DNA from: Gammaproteobacteria bacterium
GTDB taxonomy: Bacteria; Pseudomonadota; Gammaproteobacteria; Thiohalobacterales; Thiohalobacteraceae
Assembly: GCA_018819175.1 (NCBI GenBank)
Contig: JAHJQQ010000012.1
Coordinates: 1 to 64,000 of the forward strand
Reading direction: 5' to 3'
Length of the DNA: 64,000 bases
Shown: positions 50,327-58,751 of the stretch, piece by piece
How positions within the stretch are numbered: the first letter of the stretch is position 1
Layout of the letters: every line of letters starts with the position of its first letter
Position numbers and translations under genes: made by a program
Notes under the pieces: model-generated
Database searches by the model: none
Told to the model about the DNA's origin: nothing
The model's input: only the letters and a program-made list of their open reading frames with translations

Positions 50327-50923
50327 CTAGGCTTTCGCGAGAGCCAGATACCGCCGGTGCAAGGTATCAACCTGCTGTTCGAGCGCGGCGAGATCGCCAG
50401 AGTTGTCGATCACATCATCAGCGCGCTCGATACGATGTTCGCGGTCCAGCTGTGCGGTGAGGATCGCTTCGATCTGCTGTTGGGAGAGCGCATCACGCGC
50501 GGCCACGCGTTCACGCTGCACCTCGGGCGATACATCCACCACCAGTACCCGATCCACCATGTCCGTCTGAGCGGCCTCGAACAGCAATGGGATAACCAGC
50601 ATTACATAGGGAGCATTTAATGTCGTAATACGCGTCGTCATCTCTGCGCGGATACGTGGATGCAGAATGGCCTCCAATTGCAGCCGCTGTTTTGCATCAG
50701 AGAACACACGTTCTCTCAGCCGCGAGCGGTCGAGCGCACCCTCAGCATTCAATATCTCGGAACCAAAGGCGGCGACAATTGCTGCCAGCGCAGGCTGGCC
50801 CGGTGCAACCAGCTCACGGGCGATGACATCGGCGTCGATCACCGGCACGCCGCGTGCCGCGAACAACTCCGCGACCGTGGATTTCCCGGAACCGATACCG
50901 CCTGTGAGACCGATACGTAGCAT
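50327..50923 (-). CDS. coaE: Dephospho-CoA kinase
   Basis: 198 residues. P-loop [12 protein letters not shown] (5-16), then [40 protein letters not shown] and [20 protein letters not shown]. It performs the last step of coenzyme A synthesis. It follows pilD, its common neighbour, but with a 293-base gap filled by a palindrome. Confidence 0.97.
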   Translation of the reverse strand: MLRIGLTGGIGSGKSTVAELFAARGVPVIDADVIARELVAPGQPALAAIVAAFGSEILNAEGALDRSRLRERVFSDAKQRLQLEAILHPRIRAEMTTRITTLNAPYVMLVIPLLFEAAQTDMVDRVLVVDVSPEVQRERVAARDALSQQQIEAILTAQLDREHRIERADDVIDNSGDLAALEQQVDTLHRRYLALAKA

Positions 50924-50990
50924 CTATGTAGCTTAGTCGGAATGGCGCGAGGATTGAACTGCTGTGGTGAAAAGGGAGGAATACAGTTGT

Positions 50991-51208
50991 GAACCGCCAA
51001 GACGCCAAGGTCGCCAAGAAAAGATAGTTGAACCGCCAAGGCGCCAAGAACGCCAAGGTTTTTTGGGTGTTCGCTATGGGTTGTTCTACGAGATGAAGTA
51101 GCGCTATCCAGAGGCTGATTTCATTACCAACAAAAACATTCACCAGATTTTCTTGGCGTTCTTGGCGCCTTGGCGGTTCAAATAATCTTTTTCTATGTTT
51201 TAGCGGTT
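50991..51208. repeat. CGCCAAG-family palindrome between pilD and coaE
   Basis: A perfect 28-base inverted pair lies at 51030-51057 and 51152-51179, built of units AACCGCCAAG, GCGCCAAGAA, CGCCAAG. A further left arm (50991-51023, GAACCGCCAAGACGCCAAGG) and a weak right arm ending TTAGCGGTT (51200-51208) make it two layers deep. AATAATC just after the inner right arm also follows that arm at 63741. Confidence 0.88.
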
Positions 51209-51216
51209 AAGCACAC

Positions 51217-52092
51217 TCACGCCAGCCCCGCAAAGCGCAAATACGCATCGGTGATGTCTTTGCCCCAGAGCATTGCCAGCCAACCAGCGGCGGCGATGTA
51301 GGGGCCGAAGGGAATGGGGATGTTGCGATCACGGCCGCGGATGAGTATCAGGCTCACGCCGACCACGGCACCGACCAGGGACGACAGCATGATGGTTACC
51401 GGCAAGGCCTGCCAGCCGAGCCAGGCACCAATCGCCGCGAGCAGTTTGAAGTCCCCGAAGCCCATGCCTTCCTTACCCGTGACGAGTCGGAACAGCTGAT
51501 ACACCGACCAGAGCGAGAGATAGCCCGCGGCCGCGCCAATGATGCTGGCGCGCATATCGACGAAGACTGTGTTCAGACTGAGCAGCAGCCCCAGCCACAG
51601 CAACGGCAAGGTGATCGAGTCCGGCAGCAGCTTGTGATCAAAGTCGATCAGGCTCAGCGCGATCAAGGACCAGGTGAAGAACAAACCGGCCAGCAGTGGC
51701 CAGCCCCAGCCCAATTTAAAGGCGACAACGGCGGAAAGTAGGGCCGTGACAAATTCCACAATGGGATAGCGTGCCGAAATGTGTGTACCGCAGGCCGAAC
51801 ACTTGCCTCGCAGGAACAGATAACTCAGTACCGGAATATTTTCCAGTGCGGTGATCTGATGCCCGCAGGCAGGGCAACGCGAGCGCGGTACGACCAGATT
51901 GAAGCGTTCGCCCGGTTCAATGGCCTGGTCAGGATGCAGGTATTCCAGGCATTGCTGTTTCCAGTCGCGCTCCATGATCACCGGTAAACGATAGGCGACC
52001 ACATTCAGGAAACTGCCGATGAGCAGTCCGAGTAAAAAGACGGTGCTGATCAGCGCAAGCGGCGATTGGGCGAGCAGGTTGAACAGATCCAT
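51217..52092 (-). CDS. pilD: Prepilin peptidase / N-methyltransferase PilD
   Basis: 291 residues, polytopic. The cytoplasmic zinc site has Cys73, Cys76, Cys98 and Cys101. The catalytic aspartates fall at LSLIDFDHKLLPD (Asp150 or 152) and GMGFGDFK (Asp214). It removes the leader of PilA and methylates the new Phe1. It belongs to the pilBCD set. Confidence 0.97.
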   Translation of the reverse strand: MDLFNLLAQSPLALISTVFLLGLLIGSFLNVVAYRLPVIMERDWKQQCLEYLHPDQAIEPGERFNLVVPRSRCPACGHQITALENIPVLSYLFLRGKCSACGTHISARYPIVEFVTALLSAVVAFKLGWGWPLLAGLFFTWSLIALSLIDFDHKLLPDSITLPLLWLGLLLSLNTVFVDMRASIIGAAAGYLSLWSVYQLFRLVTGKEGMGFGDFKLLAAIGAWLGWQALPVTIMLSSLVGAVVGVSLILIRGRDRNIPIPFGPYIAAAGWLAMLWGKDITDAYLRFAGLA

Positions 52093-52128
52093 GGTTCGTT
52101 AGTGTTTCCTTACCCAGAACAAAAGATC

Positions 52129-52262
52129 GCCACGGAAAACACGGACAAAACCCAGTTAGCCACGAAATCCACGAAAAGGTTTTATCCCTTAATCAGTTCC
52201 GTGGATTTGGTGGGTTTCGTGGCTATAGATAGGATTGGTTTTTGGTCCGTGTTTTCCGTGGC
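52129..52262. repeat. Nested CCACGGAA / CCACGAAA palindrome between pilC and pilD
   Basis: The outer arms GCCACGGAAAACACGGAC (52129-52146) and GTCCGTGTTTTCCGTGGC (52245-52262) are perfect over 18 bases. The inner pair is AGCCACGAAA (52158) and TTTCGTGGCT (52215-52224), followed inward by CCACGAAAAGG. The unit period is about 9. It fills the 192-base gap between pilC and pilD. Confidence 0.88.
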
Positions 52263-52284
52263 TAAAAACGCTGCACCCGCGTGA

Positions 52285-53505
52285 TCAGATCGCCGAACCC
52301 ATCTTGAAGATCGGCAGGTACATGGCGACAACGAGTCCGCCGACCAAAACGCCGAGAATCGCCATAATCATCGGTTCCAACAAGGCGCTGAGGTTATCGA
52401 CGGCATCGTCCACTTCACGCTCGTAGAAGTCGGCGACCTTGCCGAGCATGGAATCCAATGAGCCGGATTCCTCGCCGATGGCGACCATCTGCACCACCAT
52501 GTTCGGGAACAGTCCGGTCTGGGTCATGGTCAGTTGCAATTGCTGGCCTGTGGCGACCTGATCGCGCATACGCAACACGGCATTGGCGTAGACAATATTA
52601 CCCGTTGCACCGGATACCGAATCCAAGGCCTCGACAAGCGGTACACCGGCGGCAAACATGGTTGCAAGGGTACGTGAATAACGAGCGATAGCGGCTTTAG
52701 TGACGATATTGCCCATAACAGGCATTTGCAATGCTAACCTATCCAGGTACTCATTAAATTTTCGAGAACGCTTTTTGGCTTGCATGATCCCATAAACTAT
52801 TCCGCCTACTATCGCGGCCACAATGTACCAAGATTCCTGCATGAATCGTGACAAACCAACAACCATTTGTGTGAATGCTGGTAGGTCGGCGCCAAAGCCC
52901 TTAAATAAATCTTCAAATTGTGGCACCACAAAGATCAGCAGAATCGTCGTGACGATAAAGGCAACCACGATCACGGCAATAGGATAGGTCATTGCCTTTT
53001 TGATCTTGGCCTTGAGGATTTCGGTCTTTTCCTTGTAATGGGCAATTTTATCCAACAGGGTATCGAGCACACCGGCCGCTTCGCCAGCTTCCACTAGGTT
53101 GCAGACCAAGTCATCAAAATATAACGGGTGCTTGCGCATCGAGTCGGCGAGATTGCTGCCACCTTCGACATCACCTTTCACTGTCATGACCAGCGTCTGC
53201 ATATTCGGGTTTTCATGGCCCTTGCCAATAATGTCGAAGGCCTGCACCAACGGCACGCCCGAGGCCATCATGGTCGCGAGCTGACGCATGAATATTGCGA
53301 TATCCTTCGGCGTGATCGCCTTGCCCTTGCCGGCCGTGGCCAAGGCCGATCTTTTCTTGACCTTGATAGGCACAATGCCTTGCCGGCGCAGTTCGGCCTT
53401 GATCAGGTTCGGATTATTGCCGCGGCTTTCGCCTTTGACGCGATTGCCCTTTTTGTCCGTGCCTTCCCAGGCAAACAGATCGAGTTTGAGTGCTTTTTCC
53501 GCCAT
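52285..53505 (-). CDS. pilC: Type IV pilus inner-membrane platform protein PilC
   Basis: 406 residues with two type II secretion F domains. The first includes MRQLATMMASGVPLVQAFDI, the second YSRTLATMFAAGVPLVEALD and MVAIGEESGSLDSMLGKVAD. Three membrane helices lie near 175-195, 225-245 and 375-400. It couples PilB to the pilin base. It starts 3 bases after pilB. Confidence 0.97.
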   Translation of the reverse strand: MAEKALKLDLFAWEGTDKKGNRVKGESRGNNPNLIKAELRRQGIVPIKVKKRSALATAGKGKAITPKDIAIFMRQLATMMASGVPLVQAFDIIGKGHENPNMQTLVMTVKGDVEGGSNLADSMRKHPLYFDDLVCNLVEAGEAAGVLDTLLDKIAHYKEKTEILKAKIKKAMTYPIAVIVVAFIVTTILLIFVVPQFEDLFKGFGADLPAFTQMVVGLSRFMQESWYIVAAIVGGIVYGIMQAKKRSRKFNEYLDRLALQMPVMGNIVTKAAIARYSRTLATMFAAGVPLVEALDSVSGATGNIVYANAVLRMRDQVATGQQLQLTMTQTGLFPNMVVQMVAIGEESGSLDSMLGKVADFYEREVDDAVDNLSALLEPMIMAILGVLVGGLVVAMYLPIFKMGSAI

Positions 53506-53508
53506 GGT

Positions 53509-55230
53509 TTAGTCCTTGGTCACGCGGTTAACTTCTTCGAGACTGGTTACGCCCTGTTTCACTTTGCGCAGGCCGGACAGTCGCAGGTCGGCGATGCCTT
53601 CCTTGCGGGCCTGATCGGCCAGTTGGATGGCATTGCCGCCATCCATAATAATGCGCGACATCGCTTCGGAGATCGGCATTACCTGATATATTCCCACGCG
53701 GCCCTTGTAACCGCCCGTGCATTGGTCACAGCCGTCGGGGTTGTGCGCATTGATTTTGAGACCCGCATCAATATCCGCCTGGGTGAAGCCTTCTTCCAGC
53801 AAGGTATGGGCCGGAATCGTCACCGGTTTCTTGCAGTTGGCGCACAGCCGGCGCGCCAGTCGTTGCGCAATGATCAGGTTCACCGCCGAGGCGATGTTAT
53901 ACGACGGCACGCCCATATTGGCCAGACGCGCCAGGGTCTGCGGCGCATCGTTGGTGTGCAGGGTCGACATCACCATATGACCGGTTTGCGCCGCTTTGAT
54001 GGCGATCTCGGCGGTTTCCAGGTCGCGAATCTCGCCGACCATGATGATGTCCGGGTCCTGGCGCAAGAAGGCGCGCAAGGCCTCGGCGAAGGTCAGCCCC
54101 GCCTTGGGGTTCATGTTGCACTGGTTGATGCCTTGAAGGTTGATTTCCACCGGGTCTTCGCAGGTGGAGATATTGCGGTCCGGGGTATTCAGAATATTCA
54201 GGCCGGTATACAGCGATACGGTCTTACCGGAACCGGTCGGGCCGGTGACCAGGATCATGCCGTACGGCTTGTTGAGATTTTCCAGATAGATCTGCTTCTG
54301 ATCGTCGTCATAACCCAGGGCATCAATGCCGAGTTTGGCGCTGCTCGGGTCCAGAATACGCAGCACCATCTTTTCGCCGAACAGGGTAGGGCAACTGTTA
54401 ACGCGGAAATCAATGGCGCGGGTCTTGGACAGGTGCATCTTGATGCGGCCGTCCTGCGGCACACGCCGCTCGGCAATGTCCATGCGGCTCATCACCTTCA
54501 GGCGCGCGGTTATGCGCGGGGCCAGCGCCAGCGGTGGCGCGGCCACCTCCTGCAGCACGCCGTCCTGGCGATAGCGCACCCGGAAGGCCTTTTCATAGGG
54601 TTCGACATGGATATCCGAGGCGCCCCGGTTGATGGCATCGAGCAGGATCTTGTTGACGAAACGCACCACGGGCGTGTCGTCAATATCCGAGGTGTCTTTC
54701 TCGTCAACATCGTCTTCGCCGCCGGCGACGATATCCAGATTTTCCAGATCCTCATCCAGAAGATTGGACATGCCGGTATCGACCTTGTCCAACGCCTGGT
54801 CGATGATTTTTGAGAGCTTGTCCTCTTCCACCAGGATGGCTTCGGTGGTGACGCCGGTGTGGAATTTCAATTCATCCAGGGCGGCGAGATTGGTCGGGTC
54901 TGAAACGGCGATGAACAACCGGTTGCCACGTTTGAATAGCGGCAGGGCGCGGTGCAGGCGGATGAGCTTTTCATCCACCAGTTTGATCGGGGCCGCGTCC
55001 AGATCCATGACCGCAAGATCGAACACCGGAATACCGAATTCCTGACAGGCGGTATTGGCGAGCAATGAGCCCGTGACGATCTTATTTTCGACCAGATAGC
55101 TGGTCAGAGGCTGACGCTTTTTCTGTGCGGCCTCGATGGCGGCCAGTGCGGCGGCCTCGTCCAGGACGCCGTCATTGACCAGGCGGCGCGACAGACCGGT
55201 CAGTTGGATGCGGGGATTGGCGGTTGCCAT
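53509..55230 (-). CDS. pilB: Type IV pilus assembly ATPase PilB
   Basis: 573 residues. The N-terminal MshEN domain (1-150) is followed by the ATPase core: Walker A GPTGSGKT (330-337), Asp box and Walker B DPDIIMVGEIRDLETAEIAI. A CxxC pair near the end (CANCKKP and CDQCTGGYKGRVGIYQVM) binds zinc. It powers pilus extension from the cytoplasm. Intact. Confidence 0.98.
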   Translation of the reverse strand: MATANPRIQLTGLSRRLVNDGVLDEAAALAAIEAAQKKRQPLTSYLVENKIVTGSLLANTACQEFGIPVFDLAVMDLDAAPIKLVDEKLIRLHRALPLFKRGNRLFIAVSDPTNLAALDELKFHTGVTTEAILVEEDKLSKIIDQALDKVDTGMSNLLDEDLENLDIVAGGEDDVDEKDTSDIDDTPVVRFVNKILLDAINRGASDIHVEPYEKAFRVRYRQDGVLQEVAAPPLALAPRITARLKVMSRMDIAERRVPQDGRIKMHLSKTRAIDFRVNSCPTLFGEKMVLRILDPSSAKLGIDALGYDDDQKQIYLENLNKPYGMILVTGPTGSGKTVSLYTGLNILNTPDRNISTCEDPVEINLQGINQCNMNPKAGLTFAEALRAFLRQDPDIIMVGEIRDLETAEIAIKAAQTGHMVMSTLHTNDAPQTLARLANMGVPSYNIASAVNLIIAQRLARRLCANCKKPVTIPAHTLLEEGFTQADIDAGLKINAHNPDGCDQCTGGYKGRVGIYQVMPISEAMSRIIMDGGNAIQLADQARKEGIADLRLSGLRKVKQGVTSLEEVNRVTKD

Positions 55231-55467
55231 GTATTACCCTCAGGCTGAATTACTTCCATTATTCTGTGCCAATGCCCCGGTGGTGACAGGCGGCAAGGCT
55301 AAGTCGTTGGCCGGGAACGATTGTGGGCGTAAAGGCTCGCCCGGGCAAGCCCCGGTTATCTTCATTATATGGCGTCTGGAGACTGAGGAACTTTACCCTG
55401 GCGCCATCACATAAAGCGTTTTAGCAATACTGAATTTAATGGGCTTCCACTCGACGCAAATGATAGG
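55231..55467. other. Intergenic region between pilA and pilB
   Basis: The pilB start is preceded on the minus strand by only weak SD sequence. No hairpin, repeat or supported ORF was seen. Because the pilA terminator precedes it, a pilB promoter should lie here, but none was convincing. Confidence 0.4.
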
Positions 55468-55497
55468 CAAAAAAAGAGACCGCCGAAGCGGTCTCTA
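55468..55497 (-). terminator. Terminator after pilA
   Basis: On the minus strand AGAGACCGC TTCG GCGGTCTCT is followed by seven T. The stem is perfect with a stable UUCG tetraloop. It lies about 65 bases beyond the pilA stop and would separate high pilA expression from pilBCD. Confidence 0.95.
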
Positions 55498-55563
55498 GAT
55501 GTCTTAGGTTGTTAGCCCTGAGATATCACAGCTGTGTACCCAGTGCCATTCAACATAAGAATA

Positions 55564-55980
55564 TTAACGGCAGTTTGCAGGCAGGTATTTTGATGCAATA
55601 GTTGTATTGGCGTTACACGTCCACACAATCGGTGTGCCAGCAACGGGGGCAGCAGCCGGTTCCAGCACAAAATTGCCCGGTGCTGCAGCAATTAATGACG
55701 CGATAGTGATCGCTCCAGCGTTGTACGTTAAAGCACCCGCATGGGCGGTTGGGTTGCTGACGCAGCCAGCAGTAGCAAGATCCGCAGGCAGTGCACCTGT
55801 TGATTCAAAATACTCTGCCACCGAGTTCTTGCAGGCGGAAGCGGCTACAATAATTTCGCTGACTTTCGCTCTGTTTGTGTAGTCGCTATAAGCCGGCAGC
55901 GCGATGGCGGCCAGAATGCCGATGATCGCGACAACGATCATCAGTTCGATAAGGGTAAAACCCTGCTGTACTTTATTCAT
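55564..55980 (-). CDS. pilA: Type IV major pilin PilA
   Basis: 138 residues from the ATG at 55980 ([20 protein letters not shown]). The seven-residue leader is cut after Gly7 and Phe8 becomes the methylated N-terminus. Glu12, the fifth mature residue, needed for assembly, is present. The C-terminal cysteines near [18 protein letters not shown] would form the D-loop disulfide. A longer upstream frame lies in the leader and was rejected. Confidence 0.97.
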   Translation of the reverse strand: MNKVQQGFTLIELMIVVAIIGILAAIALPAYSDYTNRAKVSEIIVAASACKNSVAEYFESTGALPADLATAGCVSNPTAHAGALTYNAGAITIASLIAAAPGNFVLEPAAAPVAGTPIVWTCNANTTIASKYLPANCR

Positions 55981-56085
55981 GGTGACTCTCCCGTAATGGA
56001 TTAAGTGATCTTTCGATCGGGTGTAGTGCCCTGGCTGCAGGGTATGGTTTCCGCCCCTGGGTGCGCCGATCTTGCCGTAAGGAAT

Positions 56086-56101
56086 AGCAGGTGCCGTGCC
56101 A
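56086..56101 (-). promoter_or_regulatory. Sigma54 (RpoN) promoter of pilA
   Basis: On the minus strand TGGCACGGCACCTGCT matches the -24/-12 consensus TGGCACG-N4-TTGC with one mismatch and exact spacing (GG to GC 12 bases). It gives a leader of roughly 95 bases before the pilA ATG. The PilR/PilS pair encoded at 58.7-61.9 kb is the expected activator system. Confidence 0.85.
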
Positions 56102-56332
56102 GGATTGGTTTGGGTGGCCTGCTGTCTTTGGTGGACAGGATGGTTTGCGTGCAAATGGCTGATTTCTTTATTTGATTATTCGAGAACTGTGAGCGGAATG
56201 GGATTTTCTGCGGCGACTGGGTCACAGGTTTGGTCTGAAAGTGACGCTCCACGTCACCCTGCTGGGTACTGCGCCGGGGCAGGTGGTGACGCTGAGCGTC
56301 AGTTCAGTGGGTGGTGGTCACTATATATTTTT

Positions 56333-56399
56333 GTAGGAGCGGCCTTGGCCTCGAACCTGATTCGGTCAGATCACTTTTCGCGGCCAAGGCCGCTCCTAC
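56333..56399. repeat. REP-like pair (GTAGGAGCGG family) upstream of pilA
   Basis: GTAGGAGCGGCCTTGGCC at 56333 and its exact inverse GGCCAAGGCCGCTCCTAC ending at 56399, an 18-base perfect pair. Same family as 571-621. Confidence 0.88.
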
Positions 56400-56426
56400 G
56401 GGGGCTGTTTGTTGGTCGCGGGGTTT

Positions 56427-56516
56427 GTCGGACGCGCCGCTACGCGGCAGAACCCGACTTACGCAACGGCGCATTACCCAATGTAGGTCTGATTCAGGCC
56501 GAAGCCCGCGTCCGAC
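56427..56516. repeat. REP-like pair (GTAGGTCGGATTCAG family)
   Basis: GTCGGACGCGCCGCTACGCG ... ACTTAC (56427-56462) and GTAGGTCTGATTCAGGCCGA ... GTCCGAC (56483-56516). Here the GTAG ends face inward. A second copy is at 57284-57373. The two copies flank the first toxin-antitoxin operon. Confidence 0.85.
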
Positions 56517-56577
56517 AGGCCCCTCATGAATTGTTCCTTTGTTTACTGGCCAGGGCTTGGAGATTAGTTAGTTGTCT

Positions 56578-56601
56578 AATTATGCCTGTATGGGCATAAT
56601 T
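56578..56601 (+). promoter_or_regulatory. Palindromic operator of the first toxin-antitoxin operon
   Basis: AATTATGCC (56578-56586) and GGCATAATT (56593-56601) are perfect 9-bp arms around a 6-base centre. It ends 6 bases before the toxin ATG and overlaps the expected SD. This is the usual kind of site for autoregulation by the HTH antitoxin encoded second. Confidence 0.7.
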
Positions 56602-56607
56602 GCCTCT

Positions 56608-56958
56608 ATGAAACCTCTGTATTGGATTGCCTCGTCCAGGAAGGACTTGAAGGCGATGCCGGACGTTGTACAGGACACGTTTGGTTTCGCCTTGCACTTG
56701 GCACAGATCGGTAAGAAGCATGAGCAGGCAAAGCCGCTCAAGGGCTTTGGGTCGGCGGGTGTTCTGGAAGTGGTCGAAGATACGGATGGCAATACTTACC
56801 GTGCTGTCTACACCGTGAAGTTCGGTAATGCGGTCTACGTTTTGCATTGCTTCCAGAAAAAATCAACACGTGGCATAGCAACGCCCAAGCCGGATATGGA
56901 TGTGATCCGTGAACGGTTGAAGGTGGCTCAGACGCATGCACTGGGAGAACAGGAATGA
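56608..56958 (+). CDS. HigB-like toxin (Gp49 / RelE superfamily)
   Basis: 116 residues from the ATG at 56608; a longer frame from 56572 would run through the operator. MKPLYWIASSRKDLKAMPDV, LKGFGSAGVLEVVEDTDGNT and AVYVLHCFQKKSTRGIATPK match the Gp49-type toxins, probably ribosome-dependent mRNA interferases. The toxin comes first, as in higBA. It overlaps the antitoxin by ATGA. Confidence 0.88.
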   Translation: MKPLYWIASSRKDLKAMPDVVQDTFGFALHLAQIGKKHEQAKPLKGFGSAGVLEVVEDTDGNTYRAVYTVKFGNAVYVLHCFQKKSTRGIATPKPDMDVIRERLKVAQTHALGEQE

Positions 56959-57278
56959 TTGATATCGAAACAGGCAGTGGCAATGTGTACGCCGATCTAG
57001 GCAGTGCCGATGCTGACGAAATGCTTGTGAAGGCACAGCTTGCGACAAAGATCGGCGAAATTATCAAAAGTCGTAATTGGAGCCAGCAGCAGGCTGCTGA
57101 AGTACTCGGTATGACGCAGCCAAAACTTTCGAAGATGCTGCGCGGCCAGTTTCGAGGCATAAGCGAATCGAAGATGCTCGATTGCTTGACTCGCCTTGGC
57201 CGTGATGTGCAAATCGTCGTCGGCCCCGCGCGCCGAAGCACCACGGCTGGCCGTGTCGCTGTGGTATTCAGGGTATAA
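56955..57278 (+). CDS. HigA-like antitoxin (XRE, HTH_37 type)
   Basis: 107 residues. NVYADLGSADADEMLVKAQL is typical of antitoxins paired with Gp49 toxins. The helix-turn-helix is WSQQQAAEVLGMTQPKLSKM and LRGQFRGISESKMLDCLTRL follows. It should neutralise the toxin and bind the palindrome at 56578. Confidence 0.9.
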   Translation: MIDIETGSGNVYADLGSADADEMLVKAQLATKIGEIIKSRNWSQQQAAEVLGMTQPKLSKMLRGQFRGISESKMLDCLTRLGRDVQIVVGPARRSTTAGRVAVVFRV

Positions 57279-57283
57279 GTCTT

Positions 57284-57373
57284 GTCGGACGCGGCCTTCG
57301 GCCTGAACCCGACCTACGTTTGGTAAAGTGCCATTACGTAGGTCGGATTCAGCCGCGTAGCGGCGCGTCCGAC
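57284..57373. repeat. REP-like pair (GTAGGTCGGATTCAG family)
   Basis: GTCGGACGCGGCCTTCGGCC to CCTAC (57284-57317) and GTAGGTCGGATTCAGCCGCG to GTCCGAC (57338-57373), with GTAG ends facing inward. It lies 5 bases after the antitoxin stop and before the vapBC-type pair. Confidence 0.88.
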
Positions 57374-57435
57374 AGGCCCCACCTGGTTTGCGGGTATATG
57401 GTAAGGAAAATGTAATATTGCAAGGATCATACGTT

Positions 57436-57693
57436 ATGAGCATCGCGACACTCACTTCCAAGGGGCAAGTCACTATCCCCAAACCCGTACGTGAGGCACT
57501 CCGGCTCACGACGGGTGACCGGATCGAGTTTGTTGACGTGGGCAATGGTCGTTTCGAGCTGATCGCTGCGACGCGTGATGTGACTGAGCTGCGCGGCGTG
57601 CTGGGTCCTGCCACGGCGACAGTTACGACTAAGGAGATGGATAAAGCCGTCGCCGAGGCCGTGGTTGATCGATATCACCGCACGACGAAATAA
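57436..57693 (+). CDS. AbrB-family antitoxin (VapB-like)
   Basis: 85 residues from the ATG at 57436, with AAGGA nine bases upstream; a longer frame from 57388 was rejected. The swapped-hairpin DNA-binding fold is LTSKGQVTIPKPVREALRLT with GDRIEFV. The C-terminal part (TTKEMDKAVAEAVVDRYHRT) should wrap the PIN toxin encoded 23 bases downstream. Confidence 0.9.
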   Translation: MSIATLTSKGQVTIPKPVREALRLTTGDRIEFVDVGNGRFELIAATRDVTELRGVLGPATATVTTKEMDKAVAEAVVDRYHRTTK

Positions 57694-57716
57694 CTCATCA
57701 CGCGCAGGGAGGCGCC

Positions 57717-58109
57717 ATGATCGCCTTGGATACCAATGTAGTGATTCGTTACTTGATGCAGGATGAGCCGCAACAGTCTGCGCGTGCATCTGCGTTTATC
57801 GAACAAAACCTCAGTACCGAGAACCCCGGTAACATTTCATTGATTGTGCTGGCTGAGATTGCCTGGGTGCTGCGCAGTTGCTACGGCATAGATCGCGAGA
57901 AAATTTCCCGAACCTTCAGAGCGCTGTTGGAAACACGGCAGCTATGGATTGAGCGGGCTGATCTGGTGGTGCGCGCGTTGCGACGATACTCAGATAATGC
58001 GGTGGATTTCAGTGATGCTTTGATTGTTGAGCTGGCCCGCGATCAGGGTTGCTCTGAAACGGTCAGTTTCGATCGCAAAGCGAGCAGTCTTGGTGTGCGG
58101 ATGCTTTGA
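57717..58109 (+). CDS. PIN-domain ribonuclease toxin (VapC-like)
   Basis: 130 residues. The acidic metal site is complete: Asp5 (MIALDTNVVIRYLM), Glu47 (LAEIAWVL), Asp97/Asp100 (AVDFSDALIV) and Asp119 (VSFDRKA). Such toxins cut tRNA or rRNA. It follows its antitoxin on the same strand. Confidence 0.92.
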   Translation: MIALDTNVVIRYLMQDEPQQSARASAFIEQNLSTENPGNISLIVLAEIAWVLRSCYGIDREKISRTFRALLETRQLWIERADLVVRALRRYSDNAVDFSDALIVELARDQGCSETVSFDRKASSLGVRML

Positions 58110-58213
58110 AGGTGATTTCGGGTTCAGGTCTTCTGTCTGTGTATTGACCTCAAACTTACATTGAACTAGCGTAAGAAGCAGAGTGTGTCTGAACAATCTT
58201 GGGATTAGGTGTG

Positions 58214-58420
58214 GTGACCGAACGCAATCACATTCGCGAATTGATCGAAAAGCTGGAATCGCTATCACCGGAACGGATGGCTGAGGTTGAAGATTTTGTT
58301 GATTTTCTCAAGAGTCGAGATCAAAGCTCGCGGCTAGTGCGTGTGGCGGCAAGGGTGGCCGAACCGAGTTTGAAAAAAGTTTGGGATAACTCGGAAGACT
58401 CGATTTATGACACGCTTTGA
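58214..58420 (+). CDS. Small antitoxin (DUF2281-like) of a MazF-type system
   Basis: 68 residues from a GTG at 58214 preceded by AGG; GTG 58211 or TTG 58199 are alternatives. RELIEKLESLSPERMAEVED followed by FVDFLKSRDQ is the usual helical motif of small antitoxins. The tail (EPSLKKVWDNSEDSIYDTL) would contact the toxin. Its stop lies 14 bases inside the toxin gene. Confidence 0.7.
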   Translation: MTERNHIRELIEKLESLSPERMAEVEDFVDFLKSRDQSSRLVRVAARVAEPSLKKVWDNSEDSIYDTL

Positions 58421-58745
58421 TTATGGTGACATTATTCTGGTGCCGTTCCCGTTCACCGATCAATCTACCAGCAAGAAACGTCCAGCCATCGTAATCAGCT
58501 CTGCAGCGTATATTAGCGAACGTCCCGATCTCATCATTATGGCGGTAACCAGCCAGATCAGGCCGACTAAGGCTATTGGTGAAGTGACCGTTACGGGTTG
58601 GCAATCAGCAGGATTACTCAAGCCATCAGTCATCAAGCCCGTTATCACTACAATTGAGAAGGGCCTTGTCATAAAGATTATGGGCCGACTTCAGGGTGCA
58701 GATCGAGATGAGCTGGAAAAGGCTCTGAGCACAATTCTTGGTTAA
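58407..58745 (+). CDS. PemK/MazF-type endoribonuclease toxin
   Basis: 112 residues. FDYGDIILVPFPFTDQSTSK, KRPAIVISSAAYISERPDLI and LIIMAVTSQIRPTKAIGE are MazF-fold motifs; the Arg and Ser/Thr of the active site lie in KKRPAIVISS and AVTSQIR. It likely cuts mRNA at short sequences. It overlaps the antitoxin by 14 bases and stops 6 bases from the end of pilR. Confidence 0.88.
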   Translation: MTRFDYGDIILVPFPFTDQSTSKKRPAIVISSAAYISERPDLIIMAVTSQIRPTKAIGEVTVTGWQSAGLLKPSVIKPVITTIEKGLVIKIMGRLQGADRDELEKALSTILG

Positions 58746-58751
58746 TTTGAT

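Larger units (their letters stand above)
55981..56577. other. Regulatory and repeat-bearing region upstream of pilA
   Basis: About 600 bases without a gene. It holds the pilA leader (105 bases), a sigma54 promoter at 56086-56101, a region of about 230 bases that should contain PilR sites, and two REP-like pairs (56333-56399 and 56427-56516). Short hairpins GTGACG / CGTCAC occur near 56240 and 56287. ORFs here are not supported. Confidence 0.5.

Noticed and set aside
53128..54813. 561-codon open frame on the plus strand opposite pilB and pilC
   Set aside because: It is antisense to two clear pilus genes with intact motifs, has no SD, and shows the histidine- and arginine-rich composition of a shadow frame.
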